From Cellvibrionales bacterium UBA1969 (GTDB lineage Bacteria > Pseudomonadota > Gammaproteobacteria > Pseudomonadales > UBA7434): a stretch of 46,225 nucleotides of DNA. Positions 33,659 to 42,245 of this stretch are shown here, piece by piece. The translations under genes and the position numbers were made by a program. The stretch lies in contig DDDX01000023.1 of the NCBI GenBank assembly GCA_002339085.1, positions 1 to 46,225 on the forward strand. Direction: 5' to 3'. Each line of letters opens with the position of its first letter. The stretch's first letter is position 1. Under the pieces are notes generated by a model. It had not been told where the DNA came from and did not search any database. It saw only the letters and a list, made by a program, of their open reading frames with translations.

Positions 33659-33747
33659 CTGACTTTTGAATACGCTGTTGCTGGTCGAGAGACAGTTTTG
33701 ACAGCGGCCACTTCACTTTGTCTCAATGGTCGATACGATATTCCATC

Positions 33748-34974
33748 ATGAAGCAAACTTTGCAGAATAAACGACTTTTACTCGGTATTACCGGTGGTAT
33801 TGCGGCTTATAAAAGCCCTGAGATAGTCCGCCGTTTGCGCGATGCAGGTGCTGAGGTGCGTGTGGTTATGACGCGAGGAGCGATGGAGTTTATCACCCCA
33901 TTGACGCTACAGGCGGTATCGTCAAATCGCGTTCACAGCGACTTGCTTGACGCTGATGCTGAAGCGGCGATGGGGCATATTGAGTTAGCCCGATGGGCTG
34001 ATGCGATCGTCGTTGCGCCGGTCACCGCCGATGCCTTAGCGCGTTTTGCACAAGGACGAGCGGACGATTTATTAAGCACTTTGTTGCGAGCCAGTGATGC
34101 GCCAGTATTATTAGCGCCAGCGATGAATCAGGCCATGTGGCGCGATGCTGCGACTCAAGAAAACAGCCAGATTTTATCTCAGCGTGGCTACCGCTCAATA
34201 GGCCCTGCCGATGGAGTTCAGGCTTGTGGTGATGTTGGAGCCGGACGAATGAGTGAGCCCTTAGCGATCGTGGCGGCGGTTAGCGATTTATTTGAAAAAC
34301 AAACACTGACCGGTCACCATGTGGTGATTACGGCGGGGCCGACCCGTGAAAGAATTGACCCAGTGCGCTATTTAAGTAATTTCTCGACCGGCAAGATGGG
34401 CTTTGCACTGGCTGAAGCGGCGGCCGAAGCAGGAGCCAAAGTGACCTTGATCGCTGGCCCTGTGAATTTATCGACGCCTGATCGCGTAGAGCGAATCGAT
34501 GTCATTTCAGCGGATCAAATGCTAGCCGTAGTCCAGCAATTTGCTGCAACAGCATCAATTTTCATTGCGGCGGCGGCGGTTGCTGATTTTCGGCCCTCTG
34601 CGCCGACCGATCAAAAAATAAAGAAAACCAGTGGTATCGAGACCATGCAATTAGACTTAGTTAAAAATCCAGATATATTAAAGTCTGTTGCTGAAAGTGA
34701 GCAGTCACTATTTTGTGTGGGGTTCGCGGCTGAAACTGAAAATTTACTCGCCCATGCGCGGGCTAAATTAGCACGAAAAGGGCTTAATATGATTGTCGTT
34801 AATGATGTATCTCGCAGCGATATTGGTTTTGCCGCCGACGATAATGAAGTGGTGGTCATCACGCCTAAGGATGCAATCAAGCTTGAAAAAGCTAATAAAC
34901 GGCACTTAGCGCGTCGCTTAATTCAATTGATTGCTGAGCAAGTTAGCCCAGCTGACAATTCTGATAGCGGGTAA
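33748..34974 (+). CDS. coaBC: bifunctional phosphopantothenoylcysteine decarboxylase / phosphopantothenate-cysteine ligase
   Basis: A 408-residue two-domain enzyme carrying out consecutive steps of coenzyme A synthesis. The N-terminal flavin-dependent CoaC part opens LLLGITGGIAAYKSPEIVRR, has the active-site histidine in GHIELARWAD, the PAMNQAMW motif, and the recognition-loop cysteine in ACGDVGAGRM. The C-terminal CoaB part opens VVITAGPTRERIDPVRYLSN with lysine in DQKIKKTSG and ends near VVNDVSRSDIGF. The ATG at 33748 fits the family start. dut, which usually follows, is missing. Confidence 0.96.
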   Translation: MKQTLQNKRLLLGITGGIAAYKSPEIVRRLRDAGAEVRVVMTRGAMEFITPLTLQAVSSNRVHSDLLDADAEAAMGHIELARWADAIVVAPVTADALARFAQGRADDLLSTLLRASDAPVLLAPAMNQAMWRDAATQENSQILSQRGYRSIGPADGVQACGDVGAGRMSEPLAIVAAVSDLFEKQTLTGHHVVITAGPTRERIDPVRYLSNFSTGKMGFALAEAAAEAGAKVTLIAGPVNLSTPDRVERIDVISADQMLAVVQQFAATASIFIAAAAVADFRPSAPTDQKIKKTSGIETMQLDLVKNPDILKSVAESEQSLFCVGFAAETENLLAHARAKLARKGLNMIVVNDVSRSDIGFAADDNEVVVITPKDAIKLEKANKRHLARRLIQLIAEQVSPADNSDSG

Positions 34975-35012
34975 GTTTAGCCTCCTGATGACGAACTTTC
35001 CGGTCGCTGTGT

Positions 35013-36377
35013 ATGGCGATTAGCCCCGTTATTTTTAGAGCCTATGATATTCGCGGCCACGCAGATACTGAGCTCAATCACACCACTATTGATGCGCTTG
35101 GCCGTGCAATTGGCACATTGGCTTTACGAGGTGGTCAAACTACCATGGTTGTCGGCCGTGACGGGCGGCTGTCCTCGCCAAGAATTTATCAACAACTCAT
35201 CGATGCTTTACAAGCGACAGGTTGCGATGTGATCGGTATTGGCCTGGTTGCCACCCCGATGTTGTATTTTGCAACGCATCACTGCGGCACACAAGCAGGC
35301 GTGATGGTGACGGGCAGTCATAATTCCAGCGACATGAATGGCATGAAAATTGTACTTGACGGTCAAGCGCTAAGTGCGTCGTCCATTCAAGCGTTGCGGG
35401 TAATGATTGATGAAGATCTCCTAGCAATAGGTGCAGGCCAGCTAAAAACCTGTGACATCAGTGAACACTATATTGCTGCGGTGCAGGCTTCTCTGCCCCC
35501 ATTACCGCCGTTAAAAGTTGTTCTCGATTGCTGTCATGGTGCAGCAGGCCCAATTGCGGCTCGGTTATACCGTTCAATGGGTTGTGAAGTCGTCACTTTG
35601 TATGATTCGGTCGATGGCAATTTTCCAGCCCATTCCCCCGATCCGTTTAAGCCGGGCAGCTTGGACAGCCTTAAGCATACCGTTAAAGCGGTTAATGCTG
35701 ATCTAGGACTGGCTTTTGATGGCGATGCTGACCGTCTTGTAGCGATTGATGAGTTGGGCAGAAGTCTAGATCCTGATCAGCTAATGATGTTGTTTGTTGA
35801 AGCGGTCTCTCAAGCTTGGCCCGATACGGCCATTGTTTATGATATTAAGTCCAGTCAGCGTCTTGCGGCTTGGATAGAGCGTTGCGGCGCTAGGGGGGTG
35901 ATCAGTAAAAGTGGTCATTCATTTATTAAACAGCAAATGCGAAGGGAGCAAGCTGCTCTCGGGGGTGAATATACCGGCCATTACTTCTTTACCCAGGGTT
36001 GGTTTGGTTTTGATGATGGCTTGTATGCCGGTCTGCGTTTGTTGTCGATACTGGGCGACAAACGCAGCTTAGCCACTTTGCAGTCAGAGTTACCGGCAAT
36101 AGGTATAAGCAGTGAGCGGCATATCGCTGTCAGTGATAAGGATAAATTTGCTATCGTGGAGCGTTTTATTAGGGCTTTAGAGGCAAATCCATTAGCTACT
36201 GACCAGCGATTGACACTCGATGGCGTTCGTCTAACGACGCCGACTGGCTGGGGTTTGTTAAGGGCCTCCAACACTTCAGCGACGCTGAATCTACGGTTTG
36301 AAGGCGATAATGAGGCGGCGTTGAGTTCAATAGAACAGCGTTTTATGCCAATATTGCAAGCCATTCTTAACGCATAG
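35013..36377 (+). CDS. algC: phosphomannomutase/phosphoglucomutase (AlgC type)
   Basis: A 454-residue alpha-D-phosphohexomutase that interconverts hexose 1- and 6-phosphates for LPS and exopolysaccharide precursors. IFRAYDIRG is the N-terminus. The phosphoserine is Ser102 in VTGSHNSSDMNGMK; magnesium ligands are Asp236, Asp238 and Asp240 in FDGDADR; the sugar loop is GGEYTGH (GEMSGH in many relatives); and the phosphate-binding loop is RASNTSATLNLRFEG. It lacks the long membrane-anchored N-terminal extension found in some relatives. It lies between coaBC and argB as in Pseudomonas, but without dut. Confidence 0.93.
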   Translation: MAISPVIFRAYDIRGHADTELNHTTIDALGRAIGTLALRGGQTTMVVGRDGRLSSPRIYQQLIDALQATGCDVIGIGLVATPMLYFATHHCGTQAGVMVTGSHNSSDMNGMKIVLDGQALSASSIQALRVMIDEDLLAIGAGQLKTCDISEHYIAAVQASLPPLPPLKVVLDCCHGAAGPIAARLYRSMGCEVVTLYDSVDGNFPAHSPDPFKPGSLDSLKHTVKAVNADLGLAFDGDADRLVAIDELGRSLDPDQLMMLFVEAVSQAWPDTAIVYDIKSSQRLAAWIERCGARGVISKSGHSFIKQQMRREQAALGGEYTGHYFFTQGWFGFDDGLYAGLRLLSILGDKRSLATLQSELPAIGISSERHIAVSDKDKFAIVERFIRALEANPLATDQRLTLDGVRLTTPTGWGLLRASNTSATLNLRFEGDNEAALSSIEQRFMPILQAILNA

Positions 36378-36517
36378 GCCGAGCAGTGATAAATAATGCC
36401 TTCACTAGGCAAATGAGTAGCAGGGTAAGTAAAGGTCGGATATATTAATGTCTAGTATTGTAATAGAATTAATCATCATCACCCTAATATAGTTAACTGA
36501 AGAGCGATTCCTCATCT

Positions 36518-37414
36518 ATGTCATTGAATCAGCAAGCTGCTAGCCAAATCGCTGCGGTATTAACCGAGTCTCTGCCTTACATCAAGCGATTTACGGGCAA
36601 AACCATCGTGATTAAATACGGTGGTAACGCGATGGTAGAAGATGCCCTAAAGCACAACTTCGCGCGTGACATTGTACTGATGAAGCTGGTTGGCATGAAT
36701 CCCATTGTTGTTCATGGCGGTGGACCGCAAATTGGTGAGCTTCTCGAGCGATTAAATATCGAGTCAAAATTTGTCAATGGGATGCGGGTCACTGATAACG
36801 CGACCATGGATGTGGTTGAAATGGTATTGGGCGGTCAGGTCAATAAACAGATCGTCAGTTTGATCAACCAGCAGGGCGGTCAAGCTATTGGCCTAAGCGG
36901 CAAAGATGGCAATTTAATTAAAGCCAGTAAACTTGCGGTTACGCAGAATTCGGCGGCTATGGCTTCATCAGAAATCATTGATATTGGTCATGTTGGTCAG
37001 GTTGATGAAATCAACGTCGACCTGCTGAATAGTTTAACCGCGAATCATCTAGTACCCGTCATTGCGCCAATTGGCGTGGGCAGTGACGGCGCCACCTACA
37101 ATATTAATGCAGACTTGGTCGCTGGTGAATTGGCGGCGGTGATGAGCGCAGAAAAATTAATGCTATTGACTAATGTGCCCGGTTTGCTGGATAAGCAAGA
37201 CCAAGTGCTCACCGGTCTCACTGCGTCGAGAGTTGATGAGCTGATTGCAGATGGGACGATTACCGGTGGCATGCTGCCTAAAATAAGCTGCGCGCTTGAT
37301 GCGGTTAAAGGCGGTGCCAAAAGCGCACATATTATTGACGGCACGGTGCCGCATTCAGTCTTGCTCGAGATTTTTACCGATCGTGGTGTCGGCACGCTCA
37401 TCACTAACGGTTAA
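36518..37414 (+). CDS. argB: acetylglutamate kinase
   Basis: A 298-residue kinase of the amino-acid kinase family that phosphorylates N-acetylglutamate in arginine synthesis. Key parts are TIVIKYGGNAM near the N-terminus, VVHGGGPQIGELL, FVNGMRVTD, and NADLVAGELAAVMSAEKLML followed by LTNVPGLL. The N-terminal extension before YIKRF (about 18 residues) is typical of the arginine-sensitive hexameric type, which suggests feedback inhibition. A 140-base gap separates it from algC. Confidence 0.96.
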   Translation: MSLNQQAASQIAAVLTESLPYIKRFTGKTIVIKYGGNAMVEDALKHNFARDIVLMKLVGMNPIVVHGGGPQIGELLERLNIESKFVNGMRVTDNATMDVVEMVLGGQVNKQIVSLINQQGGQAIGLSGKDGNLIKASKLAVTQNSAAMASSEIIDIGHVGQVDEINVDLLNSLTANHLVPVIAPIGVGSDGATYNINADLVAGELAAVMSAEKLMLLTNVPGLLDKQDQVLTGLTASRVDELIADGTITGGMLPKISCALDAVKGGAKSAHIIDGTVPHSVLLEIFTDRGVGTLITNG

Positions 37415-37883
37415 ACTTAGCAGCGCAGTTTTAAACTTTGGCTACAAGCCCAATACTTATTTCAGTTCTTAACTTTTATCAATTTATTTAAAAAAAGACT
37501 TCTCTTAAAAAAGAATTAGGAGTATCTTAGTAACTCAAGGCTATGTGAGCACAAACCAACATAATAAAAAGTGACGCTTAGTATAAAAAAGTGCCTCTTA
37601 GTTGAGATGCGGGTATATATAAACGCAACTAAAACGGATTAGTAGAAAAAAATTTAAGATAAAGAATAAAGTGCGTTTGAAATTGAAATATGATCAATTT
37701 CGCCAAGTGCTTAGTAAGCAATAGTTTACGCTATTAAAATGCGTAATTAGTGAAAACTGTTACAGGCTGTATCACTAGGGCAAGCAATATTTACCTGAAT
37801 ATGCATACCTTAAAGCCTATTATCAATCATGCGCGCGGCTGATCATAAGATTGCCTGCCACTACTGAATAAAGCTGGAATACC
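37415..37883. other. AT-rich intergenic region upstream of slmA
   Basis: A 469-base region without a gene. It contains an imperfect direct repeat of 17 bases, AAAAAGTG-CTTAGT type, at 37566-37582 and 37586-37602 (period 20, two mismatches). The hexamer CTTAGT also appears near 37526 and 37710. No tRNA, terminator with a T-tract, or small ORF with a ribosome site is evident. Confidence 0.55.
37566..37602 (+). repeat. 20-bp-phased direct repeat upstream of slmA
   Basis: AAAAAGTGACGCTTAGT (37566-37582) and AAAAAGTGCCTCTTAGT (37586-37602) differ at two positions and are spaced exactly 20 bp start to start, about two helical turns. This layout suits paired binding of a regulator on one DNA face. 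Confidence 0.7.
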
Positions 37884-38582
37884 ATGCCTAGAATTGCTCA
37901 AAAATACTCCCGACGTCAACAAATCTTAGAATCGCTTGCGCATATGCTTGAGGTTGCTCCTGGCGAGCGTATTACCACGGCAGGTTTAGCAAAGGCAGTA
38001 GGGGTGTCGGAAGCTGCACTGTATCGGCACTTTCCTAGCAAGGCAAAAATGTTTGAGGGCCTGATTGAGTTTGTTGAAGAAGCAATTTTTTCTCGTGTAA
38101 CGGTTATTTTAACCGAAGAAACTGAGGCGCATCGGCGGCTTGAAAGAATTACCGCCTTGTTGCTGGGCTTTGCTGAAAAAAATCCAGGTATTTCACGTAT
38201 TCTTAATGGTGATGCATTAGCGGGCGAGACCGACCGACTTAGAACCCGCGTTGCCCAGTTTTATGACCGACTAGAGACTCAGCTAAAGCAGGTGGTCCGT
38301 GATGCTGAAATAAATGAAGGGATTCGGCCCGTTGTCACCGCAGCAAGCGCGGTTAATTTAGTGCTTTCAGCTGTAGAAGGTCGGATTGGACAATATGTGC
38401 GCAGCGAGTTTAAGCGCGCACCGACCGAACTTTGGCCTGAACAGTGGCAGTTATTGATTGGTAATTTTTTCCGAGAAAGCGTTGTCCAGCCGCCACAGCA
38501 CTCATTAGCGCGCCAAAACGCAGAATCCATTACCGCGCCCAGGAATGCCGCCGATGATGCCCTAGCCCAAGGCGTCGGTTAA
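37884..38582 (+). CDS. slmA: nucleoid occlusion factor SlmA (TetR family)
   Basis: A 232-residue TetR-like DNA-binding protein that blocks FtsZ ring formation over the nucleoid. The start RRQQILESLAHMLE, the helix-turn-helix ITTAGLAKAVGVSEAALYRH and FPSKAKMFEGLIEFVEEAIF match SlmA closely. NPGISRILNGDALAGE follows. The last 30 or so residues (after FFRESV) form a non-conserved tail; E. coli SlmA has 198 residues. Convergent with pyrE, with a 16-base gap. Confidence 0.94.
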   Translation: MPRIAQKYSRRQQILESLAHMLEVAPGERITTAGLAKAVGVSEAALYRHFPSKAKMFEGLIEFVEEAIFSRVTVILTEETEAHRRLERITALLLGFAEKNPGISRILNGDALAGETDRLRTRVAQFYDRLETQLKQVVRDAEINEGIRPVVTAASAVNLVLSAVEGRIGQYVRSEFKRAPTELWPEQWQLLIGNFFRESVVQPPQHSLARQNAESITAPRNAADDALAQGVG

Positions 38583-38598
38583 TCAACGCGACGGCCTA

Positions 38599-39276
38599 TT
38601 AGCTATCACTTATGGATGCTCCGTAACGCTGCCAATAGGCCTCCATTTCTGCCAGCAGCTCGGTGCTTATTAGCGCTTCATCGGTAGACCCATCTCGGTC
38701 CAAAAACTGCAGTAAATCTTCAATTGTGACGATACTTAGGACAGGCAATTGATGATCACGACTAAAACTTTGGCTGGCAGATAAATCGCCCGCTATTTTT
38801 TCACAGCGATCTAAGCCAATCACCACGCCAGCGGTGCTGACCTGTTTGAAGCTACTAAGCAATCTGAGCACATCACGAATAGCGGTGCCAGCAGTGATGA
38901 CGTCATCAACAATTAATACTTGACCGGAAAGCTCAGCGCCAACAATATTACCGCCTTCGCCATGCGCTTTGGTTTCTTTGCGATTAAAGGCATAAGGGAC
39001 ATTGATACCGTGATCGATAGCCAGTGCCGCTGCAGTGACAGCGACTAGCGGAATTCCTTTATAGGCTGGACCAAATAACATATCAAAAGACAGGCCTGAG
39101 GAAACAATTTTTGCCGCATAGCATTTACCTAACATTGCAAGCGCCATACCATTGTCAAATTTCCCTGCGTTAAAAAAATAAGGACTGTTACGACCTGATT
39201 TGAGCGTAAAGCTACCAAAACACAGGGCATTGGCTTCAATAGCCAGCTGGATAAAGTCACGTTGAAATAGATACAT
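38599..39276 (-). CDS. pyrE: orotate phosphoribosyltransferase
   Basis: A 225-residue enzyme making orotidine monophosphate from orotate and PRPP in pyrimidine synthesis. FTLKSGRNSPYFFNAGKFDN is the family N-terminus, AYNRKE-like YAFNRKETKAHGEGG is the flexible catalytic loop, and VLIVDDVITAGTAIRDVL is the PRPP-binding motif. It is slightly longer than E. coli PyrE (213). A TATAAT box lies upstream on the minus strand near 39334, without a clear -35 box. It is divergent from the crc gene, as in Pseudomonas. Confidence 0.96.
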   Translation of the reverse strand: MYLFQRDFIQLAIEANALCFGSFTLKSGRNSPYFFNAGKFDNGMALAMLGKCYAAKIVSSGLSFDMLFGPAYKGIPLVAVTAAALAIDHGINVPYAFNRKETKAHGEGGNIVGAELSGQVLIVDDVITAGTAIRDVLRLLSSFKQVSTAGVVIGLDRCEKIAGDLSASQSFSRDHQLPVLSIVTIEDLLQFLDRDGSTDEALISTELLAEMEAYWQRYGASISDS

Positions 39277-39529
39277 AGGATATTTTAGCCTGCCAATAGT
39301 AATTAAATTAAGTTAACAGATTGTTGGTTATTATAGGTCTAAATACCGCATGATACTAATGCACAAAAATTGACTTAATACTGGCCAAGTTGTCTGTTTA
39401 GATTGTAAAATATCGTCTTAATAACATCGTTAGTTCGCTCTAATAACAACTTTATAAGTAACCGGCCGTGTTAAAAATCATCTAGAGAAGAACCGGTAGT
39501 TATGAAAGAGTTTTTTCAAGGAAAGACGA

Positions 39530-40321
39530 ATGCGTGTTATTAGTTTTTGTGCTGATGGCATTGAGCGCGCAGCAGATTTAGGCTTTTATGCTTGGTTAGA
39601 CGATCAAGATGCCGATATTGTTTGTCTTCAAGGCATTGAAGCGCAAGAACACTTATTGCCTAACGAGCCCTACTTTCCGATTGCGTTTAACCCCTATTTT
39701 TTTGATAACCAAGAGGCGACCAATGGTGTTGCCATCTATTGTCGCGAGCTGCCAAAAGCCATTATGACGGGTTTAGGTTTTACGGATTTTGATCATGAGG
39801 CTCGTTACATCCAAGCCGATTTTGATCATATTAGTTTTGGTTCTTTGCTAGCGCCTCTGGCATCATCAGATGACCAATTGAGTATCAACCGCAAGCATCA
39901 ATTTTTTTATCAGTTACATGAGCACTTGTCGAAAATCAAACACAAACGTCGCGAGTTTATTATTAGTGGTTGTTTTTACATTGCCCATCAACCTCGGGAC
40001 GTACAATTAGCGGAGCATCAACGACAACAGCTAGGTTTTACTGATAAAGAGCGCGGCTGGTTAGACAAGATGTTGATTGATTTAGGATATGTCGATGCCT
40101 TTCGTGCAGCTATTAGTGATGATGACGAATTCACTTGGTGGCCGGATGGCCAGCGCGGCGAAAACGGCTGGCGAGTTGATTTTCAAATTGCTTCAGAGGG
40201 GCTTAGAAAAAAAGTAGAGTATGGGTCCATCCTAACGACTAAACAGTTTTCTAATCATGCCCCATTAATCGTTGACTACGATTACGAGATTAATTCCGAA
40301 GATAAATTCCCAATTTACTAG
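39530..40321 (+). CDS. crc: Crc-like catabolite repression control protein (nuclease-dead exonuclease III fold)
   Basis: A 263-residue EEP-fold protein, close in length and layout to Pseudomonas Crc. The shape of exonuclease III is kept (DADIVCLQG, FTWWPDGQRG, GWRVDFQI, FSNHAPLIVDYD), but the catalytic metal residues are lost. The usual CLQE glutamate is Gly35, and the GDxN motif is SGCFYIAHQ (Cys148, Tyr150 in place of Asp and Asn). Pseudomonas Crc is likewise inactive as a nuclease and acts with Hfq in translational repression of carbon-use genes. Position next to pyrE and rph is the same as in Pseudomonas. Function here is inferred. Confidence 0.85.
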   Translation: MRVISFCADGIERAADLGFYAWLDDQDADIVCLQGIEAQEHLLPNEPYFPIAFNPYFFDNQEATNGVAIYCRELPKAIMTGLGFTDFDHEARYIQADFDHISFGSLLAPLASSDDQLSINRKHQFFYQLHEHLSKIKHKRREFIISGCFYIAHQPRDVQLAEHQRQQLGFTDKERGWLDKMLIDLGYVDAFRAAISDDDEFTWWPDGQRGENGWRVDFQIASEGLRKKVEYGSILTTKQFSNHAPLIVDYDYEINSEDKFPIY

Positions 40322-41043
40322 TCAGGGTCTGATAGTGCACTTTTTTGAGCGGCAATCAGTGTTGTAATACCCTGTTCAGCCAGTGTTAGCATGCCATCCA
40401 ATTCAGATTTTGAAAACGGCGCTTCCTCTGCTGTGCCTTGAAGTTCAATAAATTGTCCTCCTTCTGCCATTACCACGTTCATATCTGTTTCAGCATTTGA
40501 ATCTTCGGGGTAGTCAAGGTCGAGCACTGCTTTACCTTGGTAGATGCCAACGGATATTGCAGCGACCATCGTTTTGAGTGGCGAGCTTTCGATCCAGTTC
40601 ATATCTAGCATAAATTGGAAGGCATCAACTAAAGCAACACAGGCGCCAGTAATAGAAGCAGTGCGCGTGCCGCCATCGGCTTGAAGGACGTCGCAGTCGA
40701 TCGTGATAGTGAATTCACCCATGGCGTCTAAGTCTACAGCTGAACGTAAGGAGCGACCAATCAAACGCTGAATCTCAAGCGTTCGCCCGCCTTGCTTACC
40801 TCGTGAGGCTTCGCGGCTCATTCGATCGTGGGTTGATCGAGGCAGCATGCCGTATTCGGCGGTTATCCAGCCTCGACCTTCTCCTTTCATGAACCGAGGC
40901 ACACCTCTACTGACCGATGCTGTACACAGCACTCGGGTATCGCCAAACTCGGCAATCACCGATCCTTCAGCGTGTTTAGTTGCTCCCCGAATGAATGAAA
41001 TGGGACGTAATTCAGCATTATTGCGGCCGCTGGGTCTTTGCAT
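40318..41043 (-). CDS. rph: ribonuclease PH
   Basis: A 241-residue phosphorolytic 3'-5' exoribonuclease that trims tRNA precursors. MQRPSGRNNAELRPISFIRG is the standard start, and EYGMLPRSTHDRMSREASRG and QIQRLIGRSLR (here EIQRLIGRSLR) are the core motifs, with a phosphate-binding GTRTASITGACVAL segment read as GGTRTASITG. Length matches E. coli full-length Rph (238), so it is not the truncated K-12 form. The 3' end overlaps the end of crc by four bases, convergently. Confidence 0.97.
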   Translation of the reverse strand: MQRPSGRNNAELRPISFIRGATKHAEGSVIAEFGDTRVLCTASVSRGVPRFMKGEGRGWITAEYGMLPRSTHDRMSREASRGKQGGRTLEIQRLIGRSLRSAVDLDAMGEFTITIDCDVLQADGGTRTASITGACVALVDAFQFMLDMNWIESSPLKTMVAAISVGIYQGKAVLDLDYPEDSNAETDMNVVMAEGGQFIELQGTAEEAPFSKSELDGMLTLAEQGITTLIAAQKSALSDPD

Positions 41044-41194
41044 GAAACAGTATCCTTTGGTGTTGGTTTGATTATGTAAATGCGTCGAGCGAATTCAGCT
41101 GGTTATTATACACATCGCAGGGTGAATACGCCGTTATTGTTAAAAACGCATTTATTTATTTATCGACGCTCGTTTGCCTTGTCGCTTGCGGTTA

Positions 41195-41220
41195 CAATAG
41201 TTGCCTGCAAGAAACTATTG
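41195..41220. repeat. inverted repeat in the rph/yicC intergenic region
   Basis: CAATAGTT (41195-41202) and AACTATTG (41213-41220) are perfect complements with a 10-base loop, 63 bases before yicC. The left arm overlaps a TACAAT -10-like box (41194-41199), which suits an operator; no -35 box is clear. Confidence 0.4.
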
Positions 41221-41282
41221 CACGGATCACGGTTGAGCGAACCGATGATGACATCCAGTTGATTGCTAAGAAGGTACTCAGT

Positions 41283-42170
41283 ATGACCGATCACACTCCT
41301 TTATACCCAACCAATAGCATGACGGCTTTTGCCCGCGTGCAAGGCAGCCATGAGATAGGCGATTTTGTTTGGGAGTTGCGCAGTGTTAACCATCGCTATG
41401 TGGAAGTTCAATTTAAACTGCCGGAGAAGTTTAAAAGTATCGAGCCTGTATTGCGCGAAAGAATTAGGCAAGCCGTTGCTCGCGGTAAAGTTGAATGTCA
41501 CTTGCATTTTAAGCCGAGCGAGGCGGAGCAGAGTTTCGTCATTAATCAAGCTAAGGTTGATGCGCTTTTGCTCGCTGCGCAAAGCTTGAAGGACCAAGAT
41601 AATAGCTTAGAGCCGTTAAGTAGCCACCAAATTTTACAGTGGCCCGGCGTGTTACAAGTCAGTGAAATGAACATTGAATTGATCACCGAGGCTTTACTAC
41701 TGAGCTTTAATCAAGCGCTCGGGCAGTTAACCGAGGCTCGCCATAGCGAAGGGCAACGGATGGCGGCCACTATCATTACTCGACTGGACCAGATTGACGA
41801 GCTAGTCGCCGATATAAAGCAGACGCTACCTGGCATTTTAGCCGAACATCAACAGCGCCTAGAAGAAAAGCTAGCTAGCCTCGCTATTGAGGTTGATCAG
41901 GAGCGCGTTGCTCAAGAGGTCATCATGTTAGCGCAAAAAGTCGACATTGCCGAAGAGATTGACCGATTAACCGCGCATACCGACGAAGTTCGCGCCACAC
42001 TGGCTAAGACGGAACCCTGCGGTCGACGACTCGATTTTCTCATGCAAGAGTTGAACCGTGAAGCGAATACTTTAGGCTCAAAATCGATTGCGACGCAAAG
42101 CACTCAGGGCGCAGTTAATTTAAAGGTGCTGATCGAACAAATGCGTGAGCAGGTACAGAATATTGAATAG
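41283..42170 (+). CDS. yicC: YicC family endoribonuclease
   Basis: A 295-residue protein of the YicC family, members of which have been reported as RNA endonucleases linked to small-RNA decay. SMTAFARVQG is the typical start, with ELRSVNHRYVEVQFKLPE following. The conserved C-terminal metal-site region reads EEIDRLTAHTDEVRATL and GRRLDFLMQELNREANTLGS. The ATG at 41283 is preceded by GAAGG at suitable spacing. It heads the yicC-gmk pair, as is common. Confidence 0.94.
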   Translation: MTDHTPLYPTNSMTAFARVQGSHEIGDFVWELRSVNHRYVEVQFKLPEKFKSIEPVLRERIRQAVARGKVECHLHFKPSEAEQSFVINQAKVDALLLAAQSLKDQDNSLEPLSSHQILQWPGVLQVSEMNIELITEALLLSFNQALGQLTEARHSEGQRMAATIITRLDQIDELVADIKQTLPGILAEHQQRLEEKLASLAIEVDQERVAQEVIMLAQKVDIAEEIDRLTAHTDEVRATLAKTEPCGRRLDFLMQELNREANTLGSKSIATQSTQGAVNLKVLIEQMREQVQNIE

Positions 42171-42245
42171 TCGATCCGGCATTTTACATTTATGGCCTTG
42201 CCCTTTACGATATAAACCAGTCATCACTGGGACAGGTTAAAGGCT

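Larger units (their letters stand above)
33316..33747. other. divergent intergenic region rpmB/coaBC, no radC
   Basis: A 432-base region. On the minus side it has a candidate rpmB promoter (33452-33480) and a strong leader hairpin (33411-33434). On the plus side it has a candidate coaBC promoter (33628-33658). radC, usually beside rpmB in relatives, is not here and I see no remnant of it. Confidence 0.6.

Noticed and set aside
37545..37556. GTGAGCAC-like sequence upstream of slmA as a SlmA-binding site
   Set aside because: Only the left half resembles the GTGAGTACTCAC consensus; the right half does not match.
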